Positions 17,296 to 27,608 are shown, numbered from the stretch's first letter. The stretch: DNA of 64,000 nucleotides from Desertimonas sp963786985 (GCA_963786985.1 CAWBBL010000009.1:248001-312000), one strand, 5' to 3'. Notes: generated by a model from the sequence alone, not told the origin. Program-made: numbers and translations.

Positions 17296-17889
17296 ATGAC
17301 TGCGCGGTTCGCCTACCCGGTGGCGCTCGATCTCCATGGTGTTCCCGTCCTCGTCGTCGGTGCCGGTCCGGTTGCTGCCCGCAAGGTCGCCGGACTGACT
17401 GCTGCCGGTGCGCGTGTCCGGGTTGTCGCGCCCGAGGTGTCGGCGGCGATGGCCGGGGAGGTCGAGCGTGGCGACGTCGTCAGCCTCGACCAGCGCCCGT
17501 TCGAGCACGGTGACCTCGATGGCGTTCGGCTGGTCGTGACGTGCACCGGGACCGAGACTGATCATGAGGTCGCCCTCGCGGCGGCCGCGGCAGGCATCTG
17601 GGTCAACGCCGCCGATCGCCCGGACGACTGCTCGTTCATCCTCCCCGCCGTCGCTCGCAACGGTTCGTTGAGCATCGCCGTGAGCAGCGACGGCACAAGT
17701 CCGGCACTTGCCCAACGATTGCGAGACGAGTCCGCTCGACTGCTCAGCGACGACGTGGCCGCCCTCGCCGATCGGCTGTCCGACCAACGGGCGGCGATCA
17801 AGGCACGAGGAGGATCGACGGAGAACCACGACTGGAGCGCCGACATCGACGCGGTCCTCGGCCCACCCGCATCACCAACCGTTCGCTAG
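17296..17889 (+). CDS. Precorrin-2 dehydrogenase / sirohydrochlorin ferrochelatase (CysG N-terminal, Met8-like)
   Basis: A 197-residue NAD-dependent enzyme that oxidises precorrin-2 and inserts iron to give siroheme. The Rossmann motif VLVVGAGPVAARKVAGL lies near the N-terminus and WVNAADRPDDCSFILPAV is the conserved substrate/metal segment; SSDGTSPALAQRLRDE follows. Start ATG at 17296 is preceded by GGTCGGGGGA. The gene is divergent from cysH and sir, so the sulfite reduction regulon may be controlled from the shared intergenic region of about 80 bp. Confidence 0.9.
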   Translation: MTARFAYPVALDLHGVPVLVVGAGPVAARKVAGLTAAGARVRVVAPEVSAAMAGEVERGDVVSLDQRPFEHGDLDGVRLVVTCTGTETDHEVALAAAAAGIWVNAADRPDDCSFILPAVARNGSLSIAVSSDGTSPALAQRLRDESARLLSDDVAALADRLSDQRAAIKARGGSTENHDWSADIDAVLGPPASPTVR

Positions 17890-17927
17890 GGTCGGGTCGG
17901 ACCTCGACGTCGCGAAGGGGGATTGTG

Positions 17928-19037
17928 ATGAAGACACAGGCAGCGATCTTGTGGGAGCTCGGGGCGCCGTGGAGCGTCGAGGAGGTCGAGCTCGACCCGC
18001 CCGGTCCCGGCGAAGTCCTCGTCAAGCTGGCGGCCTCGGGGATGTGTCATTCCGACGAACACCTCGTGACCGGTGACCTGCCGTTCAACCTGCCGATCAT
18101 CGGTGGTCACGAAGGTGCCGGCGTCGTCGCCGAGGTCGGCGACGGGGTCAGCTGGCTGGCCCCCGGCGACCACGTCGTGTTCGGCTTCATCCCGTCGTGT
18201 GGCCGCTGCCCGAGTTGTTCGACGGGACACCAGAACTTGTGTGACCTCGGCGCGTTGATCGGTCTCGGAATGCAGCTCGACGGCACCTCGCGCCATCACG
18301 CCCAGGGCCGGGACCTCGGGATCATGTGCATCCTCGGCACGTTCGCCCATCACACCGTCGTCAACGAGGCCAGCTGCATCAAGATCGACGAGGACGTGCC
18401 GCTCGACCGAGCGTGCCTGCTGGGCTGTGGTGTCGTCACCGGATGGGGCTCCAGTGTCTACGCCGCCGAGGTCGGGCCTGGTGACGTCGTGGCCGTCGTG
18501 GGGATCGGCGGCATCGGGATCAACGCCGTACAGGGTGCCCGGCTCGCCGGGGCCAAGCAGATCTGGGCCATCGACCCCGTCGAGTTCAAGCGTTCCAAGG
18601 CGCAGGAATTCGGGGCGACGCACACCGCCGCGTCGCTCGAGGACGCCCTACCGGCGATCGGCGAGGCATCGTGGGGCCGGATGGCCGACAAGGTCATCCT
18701 GACGATGGGTGTCGGCAGCGGTGAGCTGCTGGCCGCCGCCTTGGCGATCACCGCCAAGCGCGGGCGAGTCGTCGTCACCAACATCCACCCGGCCTTGGAG
18801 ACGTCGGCGAACATCAGCCTGCTCGACCTCACCTTGATGGAGAAGCAGGTCGTCGGGTCGCTGTTCGGTTCCGGCAACCCGCGTGCCGACATCCCGGCGA
18901 TCCTCGAGCTCTACCACCGGGGGCAGGTCGATCTCGACGGGCTCGTCACCAAGACCTATCCGCTCGATGGGGTCAACGACGGCTACGCCGACATGCGTGA
19001 CGGCAAGAACCTGCGCGGTGTCCTCATCTATCAGTAG
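17928..19037 (+). CDS. NDMA-dependent, mycofactocin-associated Zn alcohol dehydrogenase
   Basis: A medium-chain zinc alcohol dehydrogenase of about 370 residues. Catalytic zinc residues are in GMCHSDEH and GGHEGAGVV; structural zinc cysteines are in CGRCPSCSTGHQNLC; the cofactor fold is VAVVGIGGIGINAVQGA. Sequence details (KTQAAILWELGAPWSVEEVE, FGFIPSCGRCPSC) match the NDMA-dependent Rxyl_3153-type family, whose members hold a non-exchangeable nicotinamide and appear to rely on mycofactocin for reoxidation. This fits the mftA/mftC locus 12 kb away. GTG at 17925 is an alternative start one codon earlier. Confidence 0.88.
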   Translation: MKTQAAILWELGAPWSVEEVELDPPGPGEVLVKLAASGMCHSDEHLVTGDLPFNLPIIGGHEGAGVVAEVGDGVSWLAPGDHVVFGFIPSCGRCPSCSTGHQNLCDLGALIGLGMQLDGTSRHHAQGRDLGIMCILGTFAHHTVVNEASCIKIDEDVPLDRACLLGCGVVTGWGSSVYAAEVGPGDVVAVVGIGGIGINAVQGARLAGAKQIWAIDPVEFKRSKAQEFGATHTAASLEDALPAIGEASWGRMADKVILTMGVGSGELLAAALAITAKRGRVVVTNIHPALETSANISLLDLTLMEKQVVGSLFGSGNPRADIPAILELYHRGQVDLDGLVTKTYPLDGVNDGYADMRDGKNLRGVLIYQ

Positions 19038-19043
19038 GGGCGC

Positions 19044-20479
19044 TCAGCAGTTGACGTCGCGGGGCGGGACGATGCCGACCTGATTTTCCCGCGGGCCGTC
19101 CGCCGGCGCCGAACTCTCAACGGCGATGTCATCGGTCGGTGGGACACTCGCCACGGCGGTTGTCGCCGGTGCCCCGGCGGTGGCGCTCGACTCAGTCGGC
19201 GCTGCCAGGGTCGTGGTCGACCCGCGGGGAGCAGCGGTGGTCGTCTCATCGAACACTTGCGTCGGGGCATCGGCCAGTGACGTTTCGCCGCGAAACATGG
19301 CCAGGATCGCCTGCATGTTCTCGCCATCCGTGTTGGGAACGAGGACCGACGCCCCGCTGATGGTCCGCGCGGTCGCTTCGATCTGGTAGGTGAGGATCGA
19401 GACCGGATCGACGTCGTTCATGACCCCGGCGAACTCGAGCATGCGCGCCGCCGTGAGGTCGCGGTCGGTGACCACGTATTCCGTTGCGGCGCGGATCAGG
19501 CCGCGGGCGACACGGGGATTGAGTGGCCCTTCGTCGAGAATGCTGGAGAGGGTGCGGCGGATGAAGTCCTGCTGACGTGAGACACGTCCGAGATCGCTGG
19601 CCGGATCCTCCTGCCAGTTGCCGCTTCCGGGTGGGTCCTCGTAGTCGTAGTGCCGCGACCTGACGTAGGCCAGGGCGTGCTCGCCGTCGAACACGAAGCA
19701 ACCGGTCGTCGGCACGTTGAGCCCGGTGTTCTCGTCGCGCGGGGAATTCGAAGGGCACGGCAACCCCGCCGACGGCGTCGACGAGCGTCTTGAAGGCGCA
19801 GAAGTCGACCTGCAGGTAGTGGTCGATGGGCACCCCGAAGTTCTCGAAGATCGTGTCGATCAGGCGCTGCGGATCGTCGCGCCGGTACGCCGAGTTGATC
19901 CTTGACTTCGAGCCGCCGATGTTCACGTAGAGATCGCGGGGAAAGGACAGGAGGGCGACGCGGTCGGCATCCGGGTCGACGCGGAGCACCATGATCGTGT
20001 CACTGCGCTCGCCCATTCCTTCGCCGGTCGCCGAACGCCCCTGCGTACGGCGAGTCGGGGTCGATGCATGCCCCGTTGTCGGCGCCGGTGATCAGAAAGT
20101 TCTGGGCTTCCGGGTCGGCGTCCGGGAACGTCGCGACCGGCCCAGCGGTGGTCGTCGGGGCGCGGGAGTCGTCGACCTCACCGGTCGCCGGCGTCGTTGC
20201 CGCGCCCGTCTCGAGCGTGACATCCGCTGTCGTGGACGACCCGGTCGTCGCCGGCCGCACGGTTTCGGGGACGACCGGACCGGCGGCGTTCGGTCCGGCG
20301 GCGGCGGCGACTCCGGCGGGATCCTGGAGGTCGACGATGTTGCGCTGGCGAACGACGACATATCCAGCAATCAGTGCGGCGGCGACGAGGAAGCAGACCA
20401 CCGCCGACGCGAACGTTGCGACGATGGCGAGACGCTCGGGCCAGGTTCGCCGAGGGCCGGAGCCCGGGTCATCAGCCAT
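19044..20479 (-). CDS. LytR-CpsA-Psr (LCP) family protein, two apparent +1 frameshifts
   Basis: LCP proteins attach glycopolymers to peptidoglycan outside the membrane. The N-terminal part has a single membrane helix (AIVATFASAVVCFLVAAALI) followed by a Thr/Ala-rich stalk. The LCP core spans two further frames: ERSDTIMVLRVDPDADRVAL and SFPRDLYVNIGGSKSRINSA with the phosphate-binding arginines, then HALAYVRSRHYDYEDP and DLGRVSRQQDFIRRTL. A Thr/Ala-rich C-terminal tail ends in VNC. Breaks lie near 20028-20040 and in the CCCC/GGGG run at about 19741; removal of one base at each restores a protein of about 478 residues. Either errors or a decayed gene. Confidence 0.85.
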
Positions 20480-20537
20480 ATGCAGCCCCGAGATTACTGT
20501 TGCCCCCCTGCACTCGGCGGTGCATCGGCAGTGCCGC

Positions 20538-23088
20538 TCAGGCGAGCGTGGCGTCGATCAGGACGTCGTCGGCCTCGGCGAGCGTCATCGTGGTGACCGT
20601 CAGCGCCTCGGCCAAGTCGTCACGCGACGCGCCGACGCTGGCGATCCACGCCTGTGGACCTCGAACGTCGAGCGTCGCCACGGCGGCCCGCTGGCTGACC
20701 TTGGCCTCGGTCTTCAGCCGGCGGACCCGACCGAGCACCTCGCCGATCGCCTCCAGCGACGGAAGCTCCGTCCGGCCGCCGGCGCCGCGGTCGGGCCACG
20801 GGGCGGCGTGCACGCTGCCGTCGTGCCACCAGCTCCACGCCTCCTCGGCGGCGAACGGCAGCGTCGGGGCGAACAGCCGCTGCACCACGTCGAGTGCAGT
20901 GCGTAGCGCGTCGCGGGCCGACGCCGCCGGCTGGGCGCCACGGCTGCCGTACGCGCGTCCCTTGACGAGCTCGACGTAGTCGTCGCAGAACCACCAGAAG
21001 AACTCCTCGGTGCGCTCCAGCGCCCTGGCGTAGTCGAAGCTCTCGTAGGCGCCGGTCGCCTCGTCGACGACATCGTCGAGACGGGCGAGCATCGCCGCGT
21101 CGACGGCCTCGTGGGTGACGGTTCCCGGCAGTTCACCGGCGGCGTCCGCGCCGGCGCCGATGCCGAGGACGAACTTGGTCACGTTGAGCAGCTTGGTGGC
21201 CAGACGTCTGCCGACCTTCATCTGTTCTTCGCTGTACGCCGTGTCGACACCGGGGCGGGCCGACAGCGACCAGTAGCGCACGGAGTCCGTCCCGTACTGC
21301 TCGAACAGGCCCATCGGCGTGACGACGTTGCCGACGGACTTGGACATCTTCTTGCGGTCGGCATCGAGGATCCAGCCGTTGATCATCGCGTTCGGCCAGG
21401 GCAATGAGTCGTGCTCGAAGTGCGAACGGACGACGGTGTCGAACAGCCAGGTGCGGATGATCTCGGGGCCCTGCGGACGGACGTCCATCGGGAAGACACG
21501 GGCGAACAACTCGGGGTCGTCGATCCATCCACCGGCGATCTGCGGGGTCAGTGACGAGGTCGCCCAGGTGTCCATGATGTCGCGGTCGCCGGTGAAGCCC
21601 CCTGGCTGGTCGCGCCGGTCGGCGCTGTAGCCAGGCGGCGTATCGGTCGACGGGTCGATCGGCAGCGTGTCGCTGGCGGGGACCAATGGGTGGTCGTAGT
21701 CGACCGCCCCGTCGTCGTCGATCGGGTACCACAGCGGGATCGGCACGCCGAAGAATCGCTGGCGGCTGATCAGCCAGTCACCGTTGAGGCCCTCGACCCA
21801 GTGGTTGTAGCGATGCCGCATGTGGTCCGGGTACCACGCCAGTTCCTTGCCGCGGGCGAGCAGCTCCTGGCGGCGGTCCTCGTCGCGGCCGCCGTTGCGG
21901 ATGTACCACTGCCGGCTGGTGACGATCTCCAGCGGACGGCTGCCTCGTTCATAGAACTTGACGGGGTGGGTGATCGGCTGGGGCTCGCCGATCAGCTCGC
22001 CGGATTGGCGGAGGGCGTCGACGGTGGCCGACTGGGCTTGCTTGACGGTCCGGCCGGCGAGTGTGTCGTAGACGGCGCGGCCGCCGTTGCCGATCACCCA
22101 CTCTGGTGTCGCCGCGGTGAACCTCCCGTCGCGTCCGATCACGCTGCGTGTCGGGAGGTCGATCTCGCGCCACCAGGTGACGTCGGTGACGTCGCCAAAG
22201 GTGCACACCATGGCGATGCCGGTGCCCTTGTCGGGAGCGGCCAGTGGATGAGCGACGACTGGAACGTCGACGCCGAACAGTGGGGTGCGCACCGTAGTTC
22301 CGAAGCGCGATTGGTAGCGCTCATCGTCGGGATGGGCGACGAGGGCGACGCAGCTGACGATCAATTCGGGTCGCGACGTCTCGATCAGCAGGTGTCCGTC
22401 CGCGGCGTGGAACGCAACGGTGTGATACGCGCCGGGCCGCTCACGGTCCTCGATCTCGGCCTGGGCGACGGCTGTCTGGAAGTCGACGTCCCAGACCGTC
22501 GGCGCGTCGCTGCTGTAGGCCTCGCCGCGGGCGAGGTTGTTGAGGAACGCCTGCTGGCTGACCCTCCGGCTGGTCTCGCCGACGGTGGTGTACAAGAGGG
22601 CCCAGTCGACCGACAGCCCGAGCCGGCGGAAGACCTCTTCGAAGACGGCTTCGTCGGTGGCCGTCAGCTCCTCGCACAGCTCGATGAAGTTGGGCCGCGA
22701 GATCGGCCAGCTCCTCGGTGCCCTTGGGGACGTCGCCACGGAACGGCGGGGCGAACGTCGGGTCGTAGGTCTGCGCCGGGTCACATCGCACGCCGTAGTA
22801 GTTCTGGACGCGACGCTCGGTGGCCAGGCCGTTGTCGTCCCACCCGAGGGGGAAGAAGACGTGCTTGCCGCGCATCCGGTGGTACCGGGCCACGGCGTCG
22901 AACTGGGTGTAGCCGAAGATCGTGCCCATGTGCACCGACCCCGAGACCGTCGGAGGTGGCGTGTCGACGGAGAACACCTCGCTGCGCCCGGCCGAGCGGT
23001 CGAAGCGGTACACCCCGGTGGCATCCCACACCTCGGCCCAGCGCGCTTCGATGCCGTCGAGCGTGGGCTTGTCGGGGGCCTGGGCCAT
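20538..23088 (-). CDS. valS: Valyl-tRNA synthetase, apparent +1 frameshift
   Basis: Class I aminoacyl-tRNA synthetase charging tRNA-Val, about 849 residues read through. The HIGH-type motif is SGSVHMGTIFGY near residue 50 and the KMSKS loop is RKKMSKSVGN; a CP1 editing domain lies between, and an anticodon-binding region (FFWWFCDDYVELVKGRAYG) and coiled tail follow. The N-terminal 130 residues (from ATG at 23088) are in one frame and the rest in another; the shift lies at about 22703-22709 (GAGCTG-G-CCGATC). As an essential gene with no second copy here, it is probably intact in the organism. WDDNGLATERRVQNYYG indicates the short actinobacterial ValS type. Confidence 0.92.
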
Positions 23089-23160
23089 CCCGGAAAGGAT
23101 AAGGAGCCGCGGCCCGGCTCCCGCCCGCCCGACCTGGGCGGCGTCCGCTCGACGGGAACT

Positions 23161-23198
23161 GTGACCGCTCGGGCCTCACAACGGCCCCGAGCGGTCAC
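23161..23198. promoter_or_regulatory. 13-bp perfect inverted repeat between divergent valS and cysS
   Basis: GTGACCGCTCGGG (23161-23173) pairs with CCCGAGCGGTCAC (23186-23198) across a 12-nt loop. It lies between two divergent start regions, 73 bp before valS and 44 bp before cysS, so it cannot be an ordinary shared terminator; an operator or 5'-leader structure is possible. Confidence 0.5.
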
Positions 23199-23241
23199 CG
23201 ATCGGCGTCAGGGGTGGCGGCCGCCGCTCTAGCCTTGTGGA

Positions 23242-24609
23242 GTGCTTCGCCTCTACGACACGGCCACGCGCCAGGTTCGTGAGCTCGCCCTGCGCGAGCC
23301 CGGCAAGGTGGGCATCTACCTCTGCGGGCCGACGGTGTACGGGCCACCGCACATCGGTCACGGCCGGGCGACCCTGGAGTACGACGTGCTCGTCCGCTAC
23401 CTGCGCTGGTCGGGCCTCGAGGTGCGATTCGTGTCCAACGTGACCGACGTCGACGACAAGATCATCAATCGGGCCAACGACGAAGGACGGCGCTGGGAGG
23501 ACATCGCCGCCAAGTGCGAGTCGGTCTGGTGGAAGGCGATGGACGGCATCGGCAACGACCGACCCGACGACGTGCCGCACGCCACGACGTACATCGCCGA
23601 GATGGTCGAGATGATCGGCCAGCTGGTCGAGATCGGTCGGGCGTACCCGACGGACGACGGTGTGTACCTCGCCGTGGAGACGGTCGAGGACTACGGCCTG
23701 CTCGCCCACCAATCGCTCGACGACATGCTCGCCGGAGGCGGCGAGCGCGAGGTGTACGGCGCCGAGCTGAAGCGGCACCCCGCCGACTTCGCCCTGTGGA
23801 AGCTGGCCAAACCCGGCGAGCCGGCATGGCCGTCGCCGTGGGGCGATGGCCGACCTGGGTGGCACAGCGAATGTGTGGTGATGAGCCTGCGCATTCTCGG
23901 TGAGGGATTCGACCTCCATGCCGGCGGACAGGACCTGCGCTTCCCCCATCACGAGAACGAGCGGGCCCAGGCGGTCGCCTTGGGGAAGCGGTTCGCCAAT
24001 CACTGGATGCACCACGGGATGGTCGTCGACCAATCCGGCGAGAAGATGTCCAAGAGTCTCGGCAACTTCGACAACCTGCTCGACCTGCTCGACACCTACG
24101 ACGGCCGGGTGTATCGGATGGTCCTGCTGCAGAGTCACTATCGCCAGCCGGTCAAGACTGGTCCGGCAGTGCTCGGTGCCGCCGCCAAGACGATCGCCGG
24201 CCTCGACGCCTTCGCCGCCAGGATCGCTGCGCTGCCTCCTGTCGGGCGCGCCGAGGCCGATACCGGCGTGATCGATCGGTTCTGCGCCGCGATGGACGAC
24301 GACCTCGACACCCCCAAAGCGATGGCCCTGCTGTTCGACACGGTGCGCCGGGCCAACGCCCTGCTCGACAGCGGTGACGAGGTGGCGGCCCTGCCGCTGG
24401 TCGCCGCCGTCAGCGAGATTGCCGGAGCCGTCGGGCTGCGATTGGGACGCACCGACGCGGTGCCCGATGAGGTCTCGGCCCGCGCCACGGCGATCGACGA
24501 GCTGCGCGCCGCAAAGGACTACACCGCCGCCGACGAGGTCCGCGCCGCCCTGGTGGCCGACGGCTGGATCGTCGAGACGTCCTCCAACGGGACCACTGTC
24601 CGCCGGTGA
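23242..24609 (+). CDS. cysS: Cysteinyl-tRNA synthetase
   Basis: Class I synthetase that charges tRNA-Cys, 455 residues. Zinc-site cysteine C28 lies in YLCGPTVYG; HIGH is residues 37-40; a second Zn cysteine (C211) is in WHSECVV; histidines follow in DLHAGGQDLRFPHHENE; KMSKS is at K268 onward. The C-terminal DALR-like domain ends normally. It could be confused with MshC of mycothiol synthesis, but the length and C-terminal anticodon-binding part favour CysS. Starts with GTG at 23242. Confidence 0.92.
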   Translation: MLRLYDTATRQVRELALREPGKVGIYLCGPTVYGPPHIGHGRATLEYDVLVRYLRWSGLEVRFVSNVTDVDDKIINRANDEGRRWEDIAAKCESVWWKAMDGIGNDRPDDVPHATTYIAEMVEMIGQLVEIGRAYPTDDGVYLAVETVEDYGLLAHQSLDDMLAGGGEREVYGAELKRHPADFALWKLAKPGEPAWPSPWGDGRPGWHSECVVMSLRILGEGFDLHAGGQDLRFPHHENERAQAVALGKRFANHWMHHGMVVDQSGEKMSKSLGNFDNLLDLLDTYDGRVYRMVLLQSHYRQPVKTGPAVLGAAAKTIAGLDAFAARIAALPPVGRAEADTGVIDRFCAAMDDDLDTPKAMALLFDTVRRANALLDSGDEVAALPLVAAVSEIAGAVGLRLGRTDAVPDEVSARATAIDELRAAKDYTAADEVRAALVADGWIVETSSNGTTVRR

Positions 24610-24725
24610 CCGAGACGGTTCGCGACCACCCGGCGCTCGAACGGCTGCGCCGGCTCGACGACCTCCTGGACCGCGGCCCCGACCCCACACCGTCACCCGT
24701 TCTGGGCGGCGAACGGTCCGAATCG

Positions 24726-24776
24726 CGATCTGGGCGGCGAGAGGTCCGGAAATCGGCCCCAACGCCGCCCAGATCG
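24726..24776. terminator. Hairpin terminator after cysS
   Basis: A perfect 14-bp stem, CGATCTGGGCGGCG (24726-24739) with its complement at 24763-24776, and a 23-nt loop. Just upstream, TCTGGGCGGCGAACGGTCCG (24703 on) duplicates the left arm and loop imperfectly, so the element arose partly by tandem duplication. Its place argues that the next gene starts downstream, not at the GTG overlapping the cysS stop. Confidence 0.6.
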
Positions 24777-24806
24777 ACGCCTACCGCGACGTCCCAGCCG
24801 CAGGGG

Positions 24807-26808
24807 ATGCCGGCGATGCCCTCGATGGGCTACCAACCAGCGCTCGACGGTCTGCGGGCGTTGTCGGTGATCGCGGTGATCTTCTACCACGCCGGGTTCT
24901 CGTGGATGCACGGCGGGTTCTTCGGCGTCGAGGTGTTCTTCGTCGTGTCCGGCTTCCTCATCACGTCGCTGTTGCTCGACGAGCGGGACCGTTCCGACCA
25001 CACCAACCTCGCCCAGTTCTGGTTGCGGCGCGCCCGGCGACTGTTGCCCGCCTTGTTCACCGTGCTCGCCGCGGTCGCCGTCTGGTCGATCCTCGACGGC
25101 ACCGACGAGCAGCAGTCGCAGCTGCGGCGCGACCTGCCGTGGGCGACGTTCTATGGCGGCAACTGGGGCCAGATCGTCGGCGGCGTCCCGTACTACAGCG
25201 GGGATCCGCCGCTGCTCCGCCACGTCTGGAGCCTGGCCGTCGAGGAGCACTGGTACCTGTTCTGGCCGCTGGCGTTCATCGCCCTCCGCCGCACTCGGCT
25301 GACGCGGGCCGGGACTGCCGGGATCCTCGTGGCGCTCTCCGTGGCGGTGATGGTGTGGACGTACGTGCTCCACGGCAGCGGTCCCGGCAACCTCAGCTCG
25401 CCGATCACCGCGTTCGACGACGTCGACCGCATCAACTTCATGTACCTGTCGACCGTGACGCGGGCGTCCGGCATCGTCCTCGGCGCGGCGGCGGCGTTCG
25501 TGTGGCGGCCGTGGCGATCCCCGGCCGCGGCCCGCTCCCGCGCCGGCTGGTTACTCGACGGCTTCGGCCTGCTCGCCGTCGCCATGCTCGGGTGCATCGC
25601 GGCGGTGGCGACGCTGACCGACGGCTACGTCTATCAGTGGCTGCTCGCCCTCGTCACCTTCCTGTCCCTGGTCGCCGTGCTCGTCGCGGTCCATCCGGCG
25701 GCGACGTGGTTCCGGGCCATACTCTCCTGGACCCCGCTCGTCGAGATCGGCAAACGCAGCTACGGCATCTACCTCTGGCACTGGCCGATCTTCGTGTTCG
25801 CCGACGCGTACGGCGGCTCCGTGTCGCGGGTCGTCGCCGCTCTGGCGCTGACCGCCGTCGTCTCGGAGCTGTGCTACCGCTTCGTCGAGATGCCGGTGCG
25901 CCGCGGCGAGCTCGGCCGTTGGTGGCGTACGGCGAAGGAGCGACGGCTCGTGCCGATCGCCGGGACGGCCTTGCTCGTCGCCGGTCTCGTCGCCTTCTAC
26001 TCCTCGGTCGATCCGTTCGACCGGGCCGCCGGCGGGGAAGATGTCACCTTTGGGGCGACCGGCGATGGCACTGGACAACCGACGACGACTGCCGCCGGGG
26101 CCAATGCCGCGCCGACGACGACGGCCGCGGCGCAGGGTCCCCGATCGGTGGTCCTTGTCGGCGACTCTCAAGCGCATGCCCTGGCCATCAACCTTCCGGA
26201 TGGGATCGACGACACGTTCGACGTCACTGACGGGTCGGTCGAGGGTTGCAGTGTCTACGACGAGGGCACGTTGGAGACCGAACGAGACGGCTACACGCTG
26301 TCGTTTGGCCGCTGTCAAGGTTGGCAGGACGAGTGGGCGGAGGCCGCCGATCGGGCGGACGCCGACGTCGCCCTCGTCGTCCTGGGTGCCTGGGACGTGT
26401 TCGACTTCGAGCTCGACGACGGCACCGATCTCGAGTTCGGTTCGCCGGAGTGGGACACCTACGTCACCGAAGGCCTGCAATCGGGCATCGACGCGCTGAA
26501 CGCCACCGGGGCACGGGTCGCCCTGCTCGAGGTGCCGTGCATGAGACCTCAGGATGTCGAAGGCGACGGCGTACCGGCCCTGCCGGAGCGCGGCGACGAC
26601 GACCGTGTGGCGCACCTCAACGACCTCTGGCGCGAGCGTCGCCGACGCCAATCCCGAGACCGTGACGTTCGTGTCCGGCCCGACCGAATGGTGTGACGAC
26701 GAGTCCGTGTCCAGCGATGCCGGCTATCGCTGGGACGGCGTCCACGTGTACACGCCCGGGGCCAATCTCATCTACACGACGATCGCCCCGACACTCCTCA
26801 CACTCTGA
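24807..26808 (+). CDS. OafA-type acyltransferase 3 with C-terminal SGNH domain, apparent +1 frameshift
   Basis: A membrane O-acyltransferase for cell-surface glycans. The N-terminus YQPALDGLRALSVIAVIFYH, SWMHGGFFGVEVFFVVSGFL and RRARRLLPALFTVLAAV are canonical acyltransferase-3 blocks, followed by about ten membrane helices. After a periplasmic linker the SGNH hydrolase-like domain begins with VVLVGDSQAHALAINL and should end with DGVHVYTPGANLIYTTIAP, which lies in another frame. The break is near 26631-26640 (CGC GAG C GTC GCC) and needs one base removed. In-frame GTG at 24606 overlaps the cysS stop but the interval contains a terminator-like hairpin and low-complexity sequence, so ATG at 24807 (or 24825) is preferred. 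Confidence 0.85.
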
Positions 26809-26811
26809 GGG

Positions 26812-27528
26812 TCAACCGAACGCCCGCCATTCGGTGCCCACCGAGGCGATGCACGAGCTGACCGCAGCCGTGTCCGCGGGACTCGACCCGAGCGATTCGG
26901 GGTCGAGGGCTGCCGGGTCGAGCTGCAGCTCGCCGATCGTCGTCGTTTCGCCCGTGGTGCCGATCGTCACCTCCGCCGGAAGGTTGGCGGCGGCCTCCGG
27001 GCTGATCGGTTCGATGCACGCGGCGATGCTGTCGCTGCGGCGTTCGTCGAGGTCGTCGTCCGGCGGGTTGGCCCGTTCGAACCTGCTCGTCAGGTCGCCG
27101 AGATGGCGGCGTGAGCAACCGGCGCTGAGCACGTTGCGTTCGACGTCGGGTGACTCGCCAACCTCCACCCACTCGACCACGAGCCCGGTGTGGAGCTCGA
27201 TGCCGTAGGCGTAGCGACCGACAGCCCCGCCCTCGACGAGACAGTCGACGTACGCCTCGTAGGCCGCGGCGAGCTCGACGGCGGTCACCGTGTCGTCGGA
27301 GAGGACCTCGACGATCGAGGCGTCGTCCTCGCCGGGCAGCGTCTCGACGGGGACGGTGACGTCGATGGGACGGGGCGCGAACGTCTCCGGGGTCGACAGC
27401 GTGGCGTCCGGGCCGTCCTCCTCGTCGGCGCCGTCGTCGCTCCCACCGATGCACGCGGTCAGCAGCGCGGCGCCCACCAGCAACGCGGTCAGGCGCACGG
27501 GCGAACCGAAGGGTGCCGACCTGACCAT
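26812..27528 (-). CDS. Putative lipoprotein of unknown function
   Basis: Not recognised as a named family. A hydrophobic segment and lipobox (VGAALLTAC, Cys near residue 26) predict export and lipid modification. The mature part is acidic, starts with a Asp/Glu/Gly-rich linker and contains several cysteines (VDCLVEGG, SAGCSRR, AACIEP, VSSCIAS) that could form disulfides. The ATG at 27528 lies inside hairpin 27506-27550, so a GTG a few codons downstream (VRLTALLVG) may be the real start. It ends 4 bp from the convergent acyltransferase gene. Confidence 0.75.
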   Translation of the reverse strand: MVRSAPFGSPVRLTALLVGAALLTACIGGSDDGADEEDGPDATLSTPETFAPRPIDVTVPVETLPGEDDASIVEVLSDDTVTAVELAAAYEAYVDCLVEGGAVGRYAYGIELHTGLVVEWVEVGESPDVERNVLSAGCSRRHLGDLTSRFERANPPDDDLDERRSDSIAACIEPISPEAAANLPAEVTIGTTGETTTIGELQLDPAALDPESLGSSPADTAAVSSCIASVGTEWRAFG

Positions 27529-27550
27529 TGCGTCATGGTGGCACCCTTCG
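27506..27550. repeat. Hairpin repeat, family B copy 2
   Basis: CCGAAGGGTGCC (27506-27517) pairs with GGCACCCTTCG (27540-27550), and inner arms ACCAT (27524-27528) and ATGGT (27535-27539) extend the stem. The loop shares TGACC and CGTC with the reverse complement of the copy at 7884-7929. Here it sits between divergent genes and covers the lipoprotein start codon. Confidence 0.65.
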
Positions 27551-27583
27551 CTCGGGGCGGACGGTTACTGGGTGGACGGCGAT

Positions 27584-27599
27584 GTTACCCGGTGGTAAC
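27584..27599. promoter_or_regulatory. Palindrome GTTACC-N4-GGTAAC upstream of acyl-CoA dehydrogenase
   Basis: A perfect 6-bp inverted repeat with a 4-bp spacer ends 9 bp before the ATG of the acyl-CoA dehydrogenase gene. The size and spacing suit a dimeric repressor (TetR-like) operator; the regulator is not identifiable in the window. Confidence 0.5.
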
Positions 27600-27608
27600 T
27601 TAGAGCTC

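Noticed and set aside
21690..23102. A 470-codon plus-strand frame across valS
   Set aside because: Antisense to a well-conserved valyl-tRNA synthetase; no domains.
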